A DNA stretch of 64,000 nucleotides from Frondihabitans sp. PAMC 28766. Lineage in GTDB: Bacteria; Actinomycetota; Actinomycetes; Actinomycetales; Microbacteriaceae. The translations under genes were made by a program, and so were the position numbers. Of this stretch, positions 1 to 7,900 are shown piece after piece. Positions within the stretch are counted from its first letter, which is position 1. The number at the start of each line of letters is the position of its first letter. The notes below the pieces were generated by a model. That model had not been told where the DNA came from and did not search any database. It saw nothing but the letters and a program-made list of their open reading frames with translations. The stretch spans positions 1,054,001 to 1,118,000 of the forward strand of contig NZ_CP014513.1 in NCBI RefSeq assembly GCF_001577365.1, read 5' to 3'.

Positions 1-55
1 GTCGGGACGCGCGACCGCCGGCCAAGAGGATCGCGTCGAACTCGATCTCGCTCAT
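1..55 (-). CDS. mobA: MobA-like NTP transferase, N-terminus only
   Basis: Only the first 18 codons lie in the window; the gene continues to the left of base 1. The ATG is at 55-53 on the minus strand and the protein begins MSEIEFDAILLAGGRASR. The LAGGRASR motif is the nucleotide-binding signature (LAGGxSxR) of MobA-type molybdenum cofactor guanylyltransferases and related nucleotidyltransferases. The gene is divergent from the MBL hydrolase. Without the rest of the protein, MobA cannot be separated from other members of the NTP-transferase family. Confidence 0.6.
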   Translation of the reverse strand, partial: MSEIEFDAILLAGGRASR

Positions 56-190
56 CCGCCCTGTCTACTCGGCCGGGCACTAGCGTGAGAGACGCCCGGA
101 CGACCCGCCGGGCCACAACCCCACAACCCTCTCGCTCGTCGGCCCGCCGGCTTCGTCGGCGACGCCTGCGCGCGCGCCGCAGGAGACCCC

Positions 191-937
191 GTGCCCGCAC
201 ACACCGGCCGATCAGCCGACCCCGCCACGATCACCGAGGTCGCGCCCGGCGTCCACTTCGTCGAGGGGCCTGCCTCCGGCTGGACGACGCTCGTCGGCCC
301 CGACAGCGTCAGCCTGATCGACGCCGGCTACCCGGGCGATCTGCCCCTGGTGCTCGACACCCTCGAGACCCTCGCGCCTGGTCTTCCCGTCGAGACGATC
401 GCGATCACCCACGGGCATTCCGACCACACCGGCGGCGTGCGCGGGCTGCTCGAGCGCTGGCCCGACGCCCGGGTCGTCGCGGCGGCCGACGAGCTGCCGA
501 ACATCCGACGCGAGGTCATCTACCAGGTGGGGGTGCCGCAGATCCTGCCACACCTCTGGAAACCGCGGTTCGTCGCGTGGGTGCGGCACGCGATCCAGGC
601 GGGCGGTCTTGCCGACGTCGCCATCTCGAATCCTGACGCCTGGGTCTCGGGGGAGGCGCTGACGCTGAGCGGCCATGAGGTCGTGCCGCAGCTGACCCCC
701 GGGCACACCCCGGGGCACTCCGCCTACCTCCTGCCCGCGGCGAACGCGGTGGCCACCGGCGACGCGCTCGTGACCGGGCACGCCGTGTCGAAGCAGCACG
801 GGCCGCAGCCGATCCACCCCATGTTCGACCACGACCACGACCTCGCCCTCGAGACCTTCGCCGCGATCAACGGGCAGTGGCGCGGGCTCTCGCTGCTGCC
901 GGGGCACGGGCCGCTGCTCGTGCGAACCGCCCGCTAG
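191..937 (+). CDS. MBL-fold metallohydrolase
   Basis: This 248-aa protein is a metallo-beta-lactamase-fold hydrolase, probably cytoplasmic, with two metal ions. The metal ligands are visible: HGHSDH at residues 75-80, the TPGHTPGH block at 169-176, D191 in TGDAL and PGHG at 238-241. The start is a GTG preceded by AGGAG a few bases upstream, which makes it a good start. The family includes glyoxalase-II-like hydrolases and lactonases, and the substrate cannot be read from the sequence. It ends 2 nt before the GTG of the membrane glycosyltransferase, so the two are probably co-transcribed. Confidence 0.85.
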   Translation: MPAHTGRSADPATITEVAPGVHFVEGPASGWTTLVGPDSVSLIDAGYPGDLPLVLDTLETLAPGLPVETIAITHGHSDHTGGVRGLLERWPDARVVAAADELPNIRREVIYQVGVPQILPHLWKPRFVAWVRHAIQAGGLADVAISNPDAWVSGEALTLSGHEVVPQLTPGHTPGHSAYLLPAANAVATGDALVTGHAVSKQHGPQPIHPMFDHDHDLALETFAAINGQWRGLSLLPGHGPLLVRTAR

Positions 938-939
938 CC

Positions 940-2808
940 GTGATCGTGCCGCGGCGGCACCTCGCCCTGCTGGGCGTGATCGTCGTGCTCTTCGTGGTCG
1001 TCTCGGCCTGGAACATCGGCGACTCGGGCTATTCGGGCTTCTATTCGTCGGCCGCCCGCAGCATGTCGGTCTCGTGGCGGGCGTTCGTGTTCGGCGCGTT
1101 CGACCCCGCCGGCACGATCACGCTCGACAAGCTCGCGGGTTTCGTCGTGCCGCAGGCGCTCTCGGCGCGGCTGTTCGGCTTCAGCCCGACGTCGATCGCG
1201 CTGCCCCAGGTGATCGAGGGGGCCGTGACGATCATTGCCGTCGACCGGATCGGGGCTCGTTGGCGAGACGAGACCACGGGGCTCGTGGCCGCCGCCGCCT
1301 TCGCGACGATGCCGCTGATGGTGTCGATGTTCGGGCACGTGATGGAGGACGGCCTTCTGACGATGAGCCTCGCGCTCGCGGTGGTGTCCTGGCAGAGCGC
1401 GACCCGGTCGTCTCGCATCCTGCCGCTCGTCGTCTCTGCCCTGTGGGTCGGAGTCGGCTTTCAGGCGAAGATGCTGCAGGCGTGGTTCGTCGTGCCGGCG
1501 CTCGTGGTCGGGCTGCTGCTCGTCGCCGGATGGTCGTGGGGCCGGCGCCTGGGTCGTGCGGGGCTCTGGACGGGCGTCGCGGTGCTGGCGTCGCTGTCGT
1601 GGATGATCGTCGTGCAGCTGATCCCGGCCGCGTCTCGCCCGTACGTCGACGGGTCGACGAACGACGACGTGTTCTCGATGGTCTTCGGCTACAACGGGCT
1701 CAACCGCTTCGTGTCGGGGCTGGTGCCCGGGGCGGCCGGGCAGTTCGTGGTGGCGTCGATCGGGGCGCATTCGCCCGGGGCGAGCCCCGCGAAGCTGCTG
1801 CTGCCGGAGTTCACGACGCAGGTCGGCTGGTTCTTCCCCCTCGTCGCGGCGGGCATCGTGCTGACTCTCCGGCTGCGGCCGCGGGCGACCACCATCGTGT
1901 TCGTGGCCTGGCTGGGGGTTGCCGTCGTGCTGCTGAGCGCGGCCACCGTGCCGCACACCGCCTACCTCGCGGCTCTCGGTGTGCCCGCGGCCGTGCTCGC
2001 CGGCGCGGGTCTCGTCGAGGCGCGGCGGCGAGGCGGGCGCGTGCTGATCGTGACGGTGCTCGTGCAGGCGGCCTGGGTGCTGGCGACGTTGATGGCCACC
2101 AGGATCGCACCGGGGTGGCTGGTCGCGGTCATCGCCGTCGCCGCCGTGCTCACGTGTGCCCTCGCGCTCGTGCCCGGCTCGCGCGTCCGCCGCGTGGTCT
2201 CCGTTCTCGCCCTCGTGACGGTCTTCGCCGCCCCGGCCGCCTGGACCGGCTCGACGCTCGACCCGTCGCTCGCCGGCTCGGCCAACGACGCGTACGGCGG
2301 CCCGCGCCTCGACAGGGTCGGCTTCTTCTTCCAGGCGCCGGGCTCGGCTGTCGACCGCACGACTTTCGAGCACTTCTCGATCGCCCGGCCGGTGCTGGCG
2401 TCGTCGGCGCCCGCCCTGACGCCCGAGCAGCGCCACCTCGTCGACTACACGGCGGCGCACGTGTCGAAAGGCGCGCCGCTGTTCACCGCATCGTCGTGGG
2501 ATGCCGCATCGCCCTACATCCTGTCGTCGGGTCTCGACGTCGTGTCACTCGGCGGCTTCTCGGGCCGGACGCCGTCGCCCACGCTGTCGCAGGTCGAGCA
2601 CGGCGTCGCCACCGGGCAGCGCCGGTTCTTCCTGTTGCCGACCGGCACGAGCGAGCAGGATCCCGGTGCTCACGCCACCGAGAGGCGTCGCGTCGAGGCG
2701 TGGGTCACCGCCACCTGCGGCTACGTGCCCGACGACGTCTACGAGGGCGCGACGACGCTGCCCGGCCAGTCGCTGTGGGATTGCCGAGGCGCCGCGCCGT
2801 CCCGCTGA
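940..2808 (+). CDS. GT39/ArnT-like membrane glycosyltransferase
   Basis: About 622 aa with roughly ten or more hydrophobic segments, starting directly with one (LALLGVIVVLFVVVSAWNI). The N-terminal part contains LDKLAGFVVPQALSARLFG and FQAKMLQAW. Both are typical of the actinobacterial ArnT/PMT-like (GT39, GT-C fold) glycosyltransferases, which use polyprenyl-phosphate sugars to glycosylate cell-envelope acceptors. The C-terminal 170 residues form a soluble outer domain. I chose GTG 940 (or GTG 946) because an upstream in-frame ATG at 877 would overlap the preceding hydrolase by 61 bp. The acceptor is unknown. Confidence 0.8.
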   Translation: MIVPRRHLALLGVIVVLFVVVSAWNIGDSGYSGFYSSAARSMSVSWRAFVFGAFDPAGTITLDKLAGFVVPQALSARLFGFSPTSIALPQVIEGAVTIIAVDRIGARWRDETTGLVAAAAFATMPLMVSMFGHVMEDGLLTMSLALAVVSWQSATRSSRILPLVVSALWVGVGFQAKMLQAWFVVPALVVGLLLVAGWSWGRRLGRAGLWTGVAVLASLSWMIVVQLIPAASRPYVDGSTNDDVFSMVFGYNGLNRFVSGLVPGAAGQFVVASIGAHSPGASPAKLLLPEFTTQVGWFFPLVAAGIVLTLRLRPRATTIVFVAWLGVAVVLLSAATVPHTAYLAALGVPAAVLAGAGLVEARRRGGRVLIVTVLVQAAWVLATLMATRIAPGWLVAVIAVAAVLTCALALVPGSRVRRVVSVLALVTVFAAPAAWTGSTLDPSLAGSANDAYGGPRLDRVGFFFQAPGSAVDRTTFEHFSIARPVLASSAPALTPEQRHLVDYTAAHVSKGAPLFTASSWDAASPYILSSGLDVVSLGGFSGRTPSPTLSQVEHGVATGQRRFFLLPTGTSEQDPGAHATERRRVEAWVTATCGYVPDDVYEGATTLPGQSLWDCRGAAPSR

Positions 2809-2878
2809 CGACCACCCGCACCCACCCACCCCCCTCCTGGGGATTGCCGCAGGGTGACGAACAGGTGATGCTCGTGAG

Positions 2879-4096
2879 GTGAACTCGTCGCTCCGCTCTC
2901 TCGCCCTGCCGTTCTTCCGCGGGCGCTTCACGGGGCTCGGCGGTCGCCTGTCGATGCCTCGGCCGGACGACGCCCCATCGGCGCACACACCCGGCATCGA
3001 CCCCGACCGCATCCTGATCTTCGGCAACGGTGCGGCCGTCGGCTGGGGCGTTCGCAGCCACGAGCTCGCCCTGCCCGGCCAGCTGGCCCGGCAGGTCTCG
3101 GCCGTCACCGGGCGAGGCATCGATGCCGACGTGGTCTCCGACCCGCTCATCACGATGCAGAACGCGGTCGACTACCTGCCCGTCGAGCGAGTCGTGACCT
3201 ACGACGCGATCGTCATCGTGATCGGCTTCAGCGACGCCCTGCGCATGACGAGCGTGCGGCGCTGGCGCCACGACATGAGCGCCCTGCTCGACCGCATCGT
3301 CGAGCTGCGCCACGACGGTGCCGAGATCGTCGTGCAGGCGATCCACCGCCCGTCGTCGATCAAGTACTTCTCGCTTCGCGAGGGCAGCGCCGTCGACGAG
3401 CACGCCGAGCGCCTCAACGACGTGACCCGAGAGCTCTGCGAGTCTCTGCCGGGTGTGCGGATGATCGTCAGTCGCGACCGCAGCGCGGCTGAGGTCGTCG
3501 ACCACACGAGCCAGATTCCGGCGACCGAGCTTTTCAAGCTCATCGCCACGACCATCACGAGCCACCTCGCCCCCGTGCTCGACGACCACTTCTCGCGCGG
3601 CCGCGAAGACTGCCCGCTGCGCTACCGGCCGCAGACCGACGACGACCGCCTCGAAGCGATCCGAATCCTCGGAATCCTCGACACCCCGCACGAGAAGCGC
3701 TTCGACGACATCGTCGAGCGCGCGCGAATCCTGCTCGGCACGTCAGGGGCCGCCTTTTCGGTGGTCGACCGCGATCGCATCTGGAACAAGGCCGTGGCGG
3801 GCACGACGACGCGGGAGTTCCCCGGCGAGGGTGCCATGTGCGCCGTCACCATCACCGGCGGCGGCCCCCTGATCGTGCCCGACGTCTGGGAGGACACCCG
3901 GTTCGGCGCGAGTGCCGAAGTGCGCTTCTACGCGGGCTACCCCGTGCAGACCTCCGACGGCATCCGCATCGGGGCGCTCTGCGTCACCGACTCGCAGCCT
4001 CGCACGGCCGACAGCGTCGACCTCGTGCTGTTGCGTGAGCTCGCCCTGGCGGTGCAGCGTGAGCTCACCCGCGGCGCCGTCGCGCTCGGCGTCTGA
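2879..4096 (+). CDS. SGNH hydrolase-like domain fused to GAF domain
   Basis: A 405-aa two-domain protein. Residues about 43-240 look like a GDSL/SGNH hydrolase: ILIFGNGAAVGWGV stands where the GDSL block would be, followed by VIVIGFSDAL. Residues about 255-400 form a GAF domain (RLEAIRILGILDTP, the conserved GAF entry segment, then FCV-type strands and IGALCVTD near the end). The nucleophile serine of GDSL is replaced by Gly-Asn-Gly, so hydrolase activity is doubtful. The GAF domain suggests ligand or redox sensing. The start is GTG 2879, and ATG 2954 is an alternative that drops a short N-terminal tail. It is convergent with the next gene. Confidence 0.7.
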   Translation: MNSSLRSLALPFFRGRFTGLGGRLSMPRPDDAPSAHTPGIDPDRILIFGNGAAVGWGVRSHELALPGQLARQVSAVTGRGIDADVVSDPLITMQNAVDYLPVERVVTYDAIVIVIGFSDALRMTSVRRWRHDMSALLDRIVELRHDGAEIVVQAIHRPSSIKYFSLREGSAVDEHAERLNDVTRELCESLPGVRMIVSRDRSAAEVVDHTSQIPATELFKLIATTITSHLAPVLDDHFSRGREDCPLRYRPQTDDDRLEAIRILGILDTPHEKRFDDIVERARILLGTSGAAFSVVDRDRIWNKAVAGTTTREFPGEGAMCAVTITGGGPLIVPDVWEDTRFGASAEVRFYAGYPVQTSDGIRIGALCVTDSQPRTADSVDLVLLRELALAVQRELTRGAVALGV

Positions 4097-4151
4097 CCCC
4101 GCAGCGAGGCCCGCGACAGCGACAGCGCCCGCGACAGCGCCCGCGCCCGCG

Positions 4152-5147
4152 TCAGGCCTCCCGCCGCTGCCGCACGTAGTCGCGGTGCATCGCCGTCTGC
4201 GACAGCGCCGAATAGAGGAAGAAGCCCGCGAGGTTCGCGAACCCCGCCGTCCAGGTGAGCTGCGACGCGATCTCCCAGACCGAGGCGCCACGGTGCGACG
4301 CCAGCTCGCCCTCGACCTCGGCCGTGCGCCGCAGGTGGTGCGCCGCCGACTCGCGAGCGCGCTCGCCCAGCCCCGTGAAACGGTATCCGTGCCCGGGCAG
4401 CACTTCGTGGTCGTCGAACTCGGCGACGCGCTCGCATCCTGCGACGTAGTCGGCGAGCGGGTTGGTCGTGGTGGGGCCGCCGAGCCCGAGCCCCGCGAAC
4501 ATGGTGGGCAGGATGTGATCGCCCGTGAACACGAGCGACCTCGCCTCGTCGCGCAGGCAGAGGTGGCCCGGCGTGTGGCCCGGCGTCACGACCGTGGTCA
4601 GCGCGAACCCCGGGATCGGCAGTGTTTCGCCGTCGACATAGGCCTTGTCGATGTGCGGCGCGGGGTAGTCGGGAGCGCGGCCCGCAGCATCGAGCAGCTC
4701 GGCGCGACGGTCGGCGGGGACGCCCCACGCGTCGGCGAGAGCCGTGACGTCGGCTGGGCTCAGGCGGGTGTCGTTGAGCCGGCCGAGAGCTTCGGCTTCT
4801 GGCGCGCTCGTGGCGACGACGGCCCCGGACGCGTCGCGGAGGCGTGCCGCCATGCCGAGGTGGTCGGGGTGCAGGTGGGTGACGGTGATCGTGCGGATGT
4901 CGGCGAGCGTGCCGCCGAGCGCCTCGACCGCGTGCTGCACCCGGGCGAAGTTCGCCAGTGAGTCGGTGCCGGGGTCGACGACGTGCAGCGCATCGTCGGC
5001 GTCTCGCAGCAGGTAGAGCAGAGAGAACGGGATGTGATCGCCGTCCATGTCGAGGCCGAGAGCCCAGACGTCGTCGCGGACCTCTTCGAGAGCGGGGATC
5101 GTGTTCGCGTCCACGGCTTCGAACTGCAGGGGGCTCGTCGGGTGCAT
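4152..5147 (-). CDS. MBL-fold hydrolase, divergent from TetR regulator
   Basis: A 331-aa MBL-fold enzyme with HLHPDH at residues 91-96, a TPGHTPGH block followed by FTGDHILP, and PGHGYRF later; all metal ligands are present. The C-terminal extension of about 90 residues contains a helical region. The reading frame is open further upstream, but that part overlaps the divergent regulator and lacks family character, so ATG 5147 is used. The family includes quorum-quenching lactonases. The divergent gene encodes a receptor-like TetR protein of the gamma-butyrolactone-binding type, so a lactone substrate is possible but unproven. Confidence 0.82.
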   Translation of the reverse strand: MHPTSPLQFEAVDANTIPALEEVRDDVWALGLDMDGDHIPFSLLYLLRDADDALHVVDPGTDSLANFARVQHAVEALGGTLADIRTITVTHLHPDHLGMAARLRDASGAVVATSAPEAEALGRLNDTRLSPADVTALADAWGVPADRRAELLDAAGRAPDYPAPHIDKAYVDGETLPIPGFALTTVVTPGHTPGHLCLRDEARSLVFTGDHILPTMFAGLGLGGPTTTNPLADYVAGCERVAEFDDHEVLPGHGYRFTGLGERARESAAHHLRRTAEVEGELASHRGASVWEIASQLTWTAGFANLAGFFLYSALSQTAMHRDYVRQRREA

Positions 5148-5218
5148 CGGTGCCTTTCGGTCCGTCCCAGCGTATTGGTCGCCGGGCGACCGGGGCGATA
5201 TGGCTAGTATTGACGTTG

Positions 5219-5234
5219 CACAGATCGAACTGTG
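5219..5234. promoter_or_regulatory. inverted repeat between MBL gene and tetR, candidate operator
   Basis: CACAG-N6-CTGTG, a 16-bp dyad placed 22 nt before the chosen tetR ATG, with TTGACG (5210-5215) just upstream. It sits in the 108-bp divergent promoter region, which is where an autoregulatory TetR operator is expected. The function is inferred from position and symmetry. Confidence 0.45.
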
Positions 5235-5255
5235 GGCGGGGGCGCGATCATCCTC

Positions 5256-5936
5256 ATGACGGTGGAGCAATCCGTGCCGAGCACCCCGAAGCCCCCTCGG
5301 CGGCGCGCGCCGAGGCAAGAGCGAGCTCAGGCCACCCGTGCCGCGATCGTCCTGGCCGCTGCAACCGTGTTCGCCGAGCGGGGCTACGCGCGCACGACGC
5401 TCGACGGCGTGGCCGTCGAGGCCGGGGTCACCAAGGGGGCGCTCTACTTCCACTTCGCCTCGAAGCACGACCTCGCCAACGCGGTGATCGCCGAAGAGAC
5501 GCGGGTGATGACCGAGGGGGCCGATCGAATCCTGCGCCTCGAGGTGTCGTCGCTCGAGACGCTGATCCTGCTGATCCGCGCCTTCACCGAGCGGATAGTC
5601 GCCGACGTCGTCGTGGCGGCCGGTGTCAAGCTCACGACCGAAGAGCTCGTGGCCCGGCTCGACATCGACGAGCCCTACGAGACCTGGGGTGCGCTCTATG
5701 CCGACCTGTTCGGCAAGGCGATCGCCGAGGGCGACGTGGTCGCCGCCTACAGCCCCGACGCCCTGTCGCGGTTCCTGATCAGCCTCTTCACCGGCGTGCA
5801 GCTCGTCTCGAACTCGCTCACGCAGCGAGCCGACGCGGCCGACCGCGTGGCCGAGATGTGGCAGATCTTCCTGCCGGGCATCGTGCGGCCCGAGCGCCTC
5901 GCCGCTGTGGTGGCGCTGCGTGCCCTTCAGCGCTGA
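5256..5936 (+). CDS. TetR-family regulator, ScbR/ArpA-like
   Basis: 226 aa. After a basic N-terminus comes a TetR DNA-binding domain at about residues 20-75, ending in KGALYFHFASKHDLANAVI. This segment is close to the consensus of the gamma-butyrolactone receptor branch (ScbR, ArpA) of actinobacteria. The C-terminal domain would bind a small ligand. ATG 5256 was chosen; GTG 5232 lies inside the dyad at 5219-5234 and is less likely. Likely targets are its own promoter, the divergent MBL hydrolase and possibly the downstream ABC exporter. The family assignment is firm, the ligand is not. Confidence 0.85.
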   Translation: MTVEQSVPSTPKPPRRRAPRQERAQATRAAIVLAAATVFAERGYARTTLDGVAVEAGVTKGALYFHFASKHDLANAVIAEETRVMTEGADRILRLEVSSLETLILLIRAFTERIVADVVVAAGVKLTTEELVARLDIDEPYETWGALYADLFGKAIAEGDVVAAYSPDALSRFLISLFTGVQLVSNSLTQRADAADRVAEMWQIFLPGIVRPERLAAVVALRALQR

Positions 5937-5984
5937 CCCGTCGTCACGCGGCGTCACCGGTGCTCCGCGGGGTAGAAAAGTACC

Positions 5985-5998
5985 GAACAGTATGGTTC
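5985..5998. promoter_or_regulatory. GAAC-N6-GTTC dyad upstream of ABC exporter
   Basis: GAACAGTATGGTTC lies in the 255-bp gap between tetR and the ABC operon and overlaps a TATGGT box that could serve as a -10. The size and spacing fit a TetR-type half-site pair. No other copy was noticed nearby, so assignment to the adjacent regulator is tentative. Confidence 0.35.
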
Positions 5999-6191
5999 TA
6001 TCGTGTCATCGGCACGGAGGAGCCGGTGCACCACCGGGGAGAGCTGCCGGTGCGAGGGTTCACCGCCTCGCCCGGCACCTCTGGTGGGTGCTCCTGTCCG
6101 CACTCTCGCCGCGCGGCATCCACCGATCGGTTGATGCCGATCTGACCGATCAGCCGTTCTTTTCCGGCCTGCGCGTCGTCATGCTGTTGCC

Positions 6192-7055
6192 ATGACAAGA
6201 ACTCCGATCACGGGCGGCAGCGGTGGCGGCGTCCGCGTCCGCGGCCTGCACAAGGCCTATGGCCGCGCGGTGGCCGTCGAGGGCGTCTCGTTCGACATCG
6301 AACTCGGCGAGACGTTCGCTCTGCTCGGCCCGAACGGCGCCGGCAAGAGCACCACCATCGAGATCCTCGAGGGCTACCGCGATCGCTCCGGCGGCGACGT
6401 CCAGGTGCTGGGGCAGGATCCGCAGACGGCCGGCCGCGACTGGCGAGCCCGACTCGGCATGGTGCTGCAGTCGAGCGGCGAGAGTGGCAACGTCACCGTG
6501 CGCGAGCAGGTGGCCCACTTCGCCCGCCTGTACCCGCGGTCGCGCGACGTCGACGAGACCATCGCCGCCGTCGGCCTCACCGCGAAGGCGAAGACGCGCA
6601 TCAAGTCGCTGTCGGGCGGCCAGCGCCGCCGGGTCGACGTGGCCCTCGGGGTGATCGGGCGACCCGAGCTGCTCTTCCTCGACGAACCGACCACCGGCTT
6701 CGACCCGGAGGCGCGGCACGAGTTCTGGGAGCTGATCCGGGGCCTCAAACGCGAGGGCACGACGATCCTGCTCACCACGCACTATCTCGACGAGGCCGCG
6801 CAGCTGAGCGATCGGGCCGGCGTGATCGCCGGCGGGCGGCTCATCGACATCGGTCGCATCGACGAGATCGGCGGGGCCGAGGCCCGCGTGCCGGTGGTCC
6901 GCTGGACAGACGGCCGCGGCCAGCACGAAGAGCGAACGACTACTCCGACCGAGTTCGTCGCGCGTCTCCACGCCGAGGCCGGCGGCGAGCTGGCCGGGCT
7001 CGAAGTGGTGCGCCCCAGCCTCGAAGACGTCTATCTCGGGCTGGTGGCCGCATGA
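6192..7055 (+). CDS. ABC exporter ATP-binding protein, DrrA-like
   Basis: 287 aa. Walker A GPNGAGKST at residues 46-54, signature LSGGQ at 140-144, Walker B LLFLDEPT at 160-167 and the H-switch in LLTTHYLDEA identify an ABC-2-type export ATPase. The C-terminal tail of about 70 residues (SLEDVYLGLV) matches DrrA-like drug or antibiotic exporters. Its stop overlaps the start of the permease gene by 4 nt, and a sensor kinase and response regulator follow. This is a common arrangement for exporters induced by envelope stress or antimicrobials. Confidence 0.92.
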   Translation: MTRTPITGGSGGGVRVRGLHKAYGRAVAVEGVSFDIELGETFALLGPNGAGKSTTIEILEGYRDRSGGDVQVLGQDPQTAGRDWRARLGMVLQSSGESGNVTVREQVAHFARLYPRSRDVDETIAAVGLTAKAKTRIKSLSGGQRRRVDVALGVIGRPELLFLDEPTTGFDPEARHEFWELIRGLKREGTTILLTTHYLDEAAQLSDRAGVIAGGRLIDIGRIDEIGGAEARVPVVRWTDGRGQHEERTTTPTEFVARLHAEAGGELAGLEVVRPSLEDVYLGLVAA

Positions 7056-7864
7056 ACGCCATCGCGCTCGGCATCGACCGGGCCCGCTACGAGACCAGGG
7101 TGTACTTCCGCGAGGGCGACACCATCCTCTTCACCTTCCTCTTCCCTCTCATCATGCTGACGATCTTCTCGGTCGCCTTCAGCTCGGCGGGCAACTTCGG
7201 CACGAATCGCGACGGTTCGGGTGGGATCAGCGCCGCCGCCTTCTACCTGCCCGGCATGATCTCGGCGGGCATCCTGCTCTCGGGCGTCCAGAACCTGGCC
7301 GTCGACATCGCCGTCGAGCGCGGCGACGGCACGCTGAAACGGCTCGCCGGCACGCCGCTGCCGGTGCTGTCGTACTTCATCGGCAAGCTCGGCCGCGTGC
7401 TCGTCACCAGCGTGCTGCAGATCGCCCTGCTCATCGTCATCGCGCACTTCGCTTTCGGGGTCGCGCTGCCGACGGCAGGATCCAAGTGGCTCACCCTGGT
7501 CTGGATCTACCTGCTCGGCATCGTCACCAGCGCCGTCCTCGGCATCGCGCTCTCGCGGCTGCCCCGCTCGGGCAAGAGCGCCACCGCTGTGATCGTGCCG
7601 ATCGTGCTCGTGCTGCAGTTCATCTCGGGGGTCTACCTGCAGTTCTCGATGCTTCCCGTCTGGCTGCAGAACGTCGCCTCGATCTTCCCGCTCAAATGGA
7701 TGGCGCAGGGCATGCGCTCGGTCTTCCTTCCCGACTCGCTCCAGACGCTCGAGCAGGGCCACGCCTGGAACCTCGGCGGGGTGGCCGTCGCCCTGGGCAT
7801 CTGGTTCGTCGTCGGGCTGGTCGCTTCGATCGCGACCTTCCGCTGGATCCGCAAGGACACGTGA
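7052..7864 (+). CDS. ABC-2 type permease
   Basis: 270 aa with six predicted hydrophobic segments, the first at about residues 27-47 and the last before WIRKDT. The internal RGDGTLKRLAGTPLP loop is the typical ABC-2 (DrrB-like) cytoplasmic motif. The start codon overlaps the ATPase stop (ATGA), so the subunits are translationally coupled. Together they form an efflux pump with unknown substrate. Confidence 0.9.
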   Translation: MNAIALGIDRARYETRVYFREGDTILFTFLFPLIMLTIFSVAFSSAGNFGTNRDGSGGISAAAFYLPGMISAGILLSGVQNLAVDIAVERGDGTLKRLAGTPLPVLSYFIGKLGRVLVTSVLQIALLIVIAHFAFGVALPTAGSKWLTLVWIYLLGIVTSAVLGIALSRLPRSGKSATAVIVPIVLVLQFISGVYLQFSMLPVWLQNVASIFPLKWMAQGMRSVFLPDSLQTLEQGHAWNLGGVAVALGIWFVVGLVASIATFRWIRKDT

Positions 7865-7888
7865 CTCGTGGCGTGCGGCCGGAGCGAC

Positions 7889-7894
7889 GATACT
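7889..7894 (+). promoter_or_regulatory. -10 box GATACT, leaderless start of kinase gene
   Basis: GATACT is followed by exactly six bases and then ATG 7901, which places the transcription start at or next to the start codon. No Shine-Dalgarno sequence is found at a usable distance from that ATG. This suggests the two-component genes have a promoter of their own besides read-through from the exporter. Confidence 0.5.
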
Positions 7895-7900
7895 TCTGAC

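Noticed and set aside
934..2460. Long minus-strand ORF opposite the GT39 gene
   Set aside because: Arg/His/Gly-rich antisense shadow of a GC-rich gene, with no family character; the plus strand has clear membrane-protein structure.
5148..5957. N-terminal extension of the minus-strand MBL protein
   Set aside because: The open frame continues but overlaps the TetR gene and has a His/Arg/Gly-rich composition typical of shadows; ATG 5147 gives the normal family length.
6003..6134. 43-codon ORF after TATGGT upstream of the ABC genes
   Set aside because: The TATGGT-N6-GTG layout looks leaderless, but the product is Arg/Pro/Cys-rich with no conserved pattern, and the box overlaps an operator-like dyad.
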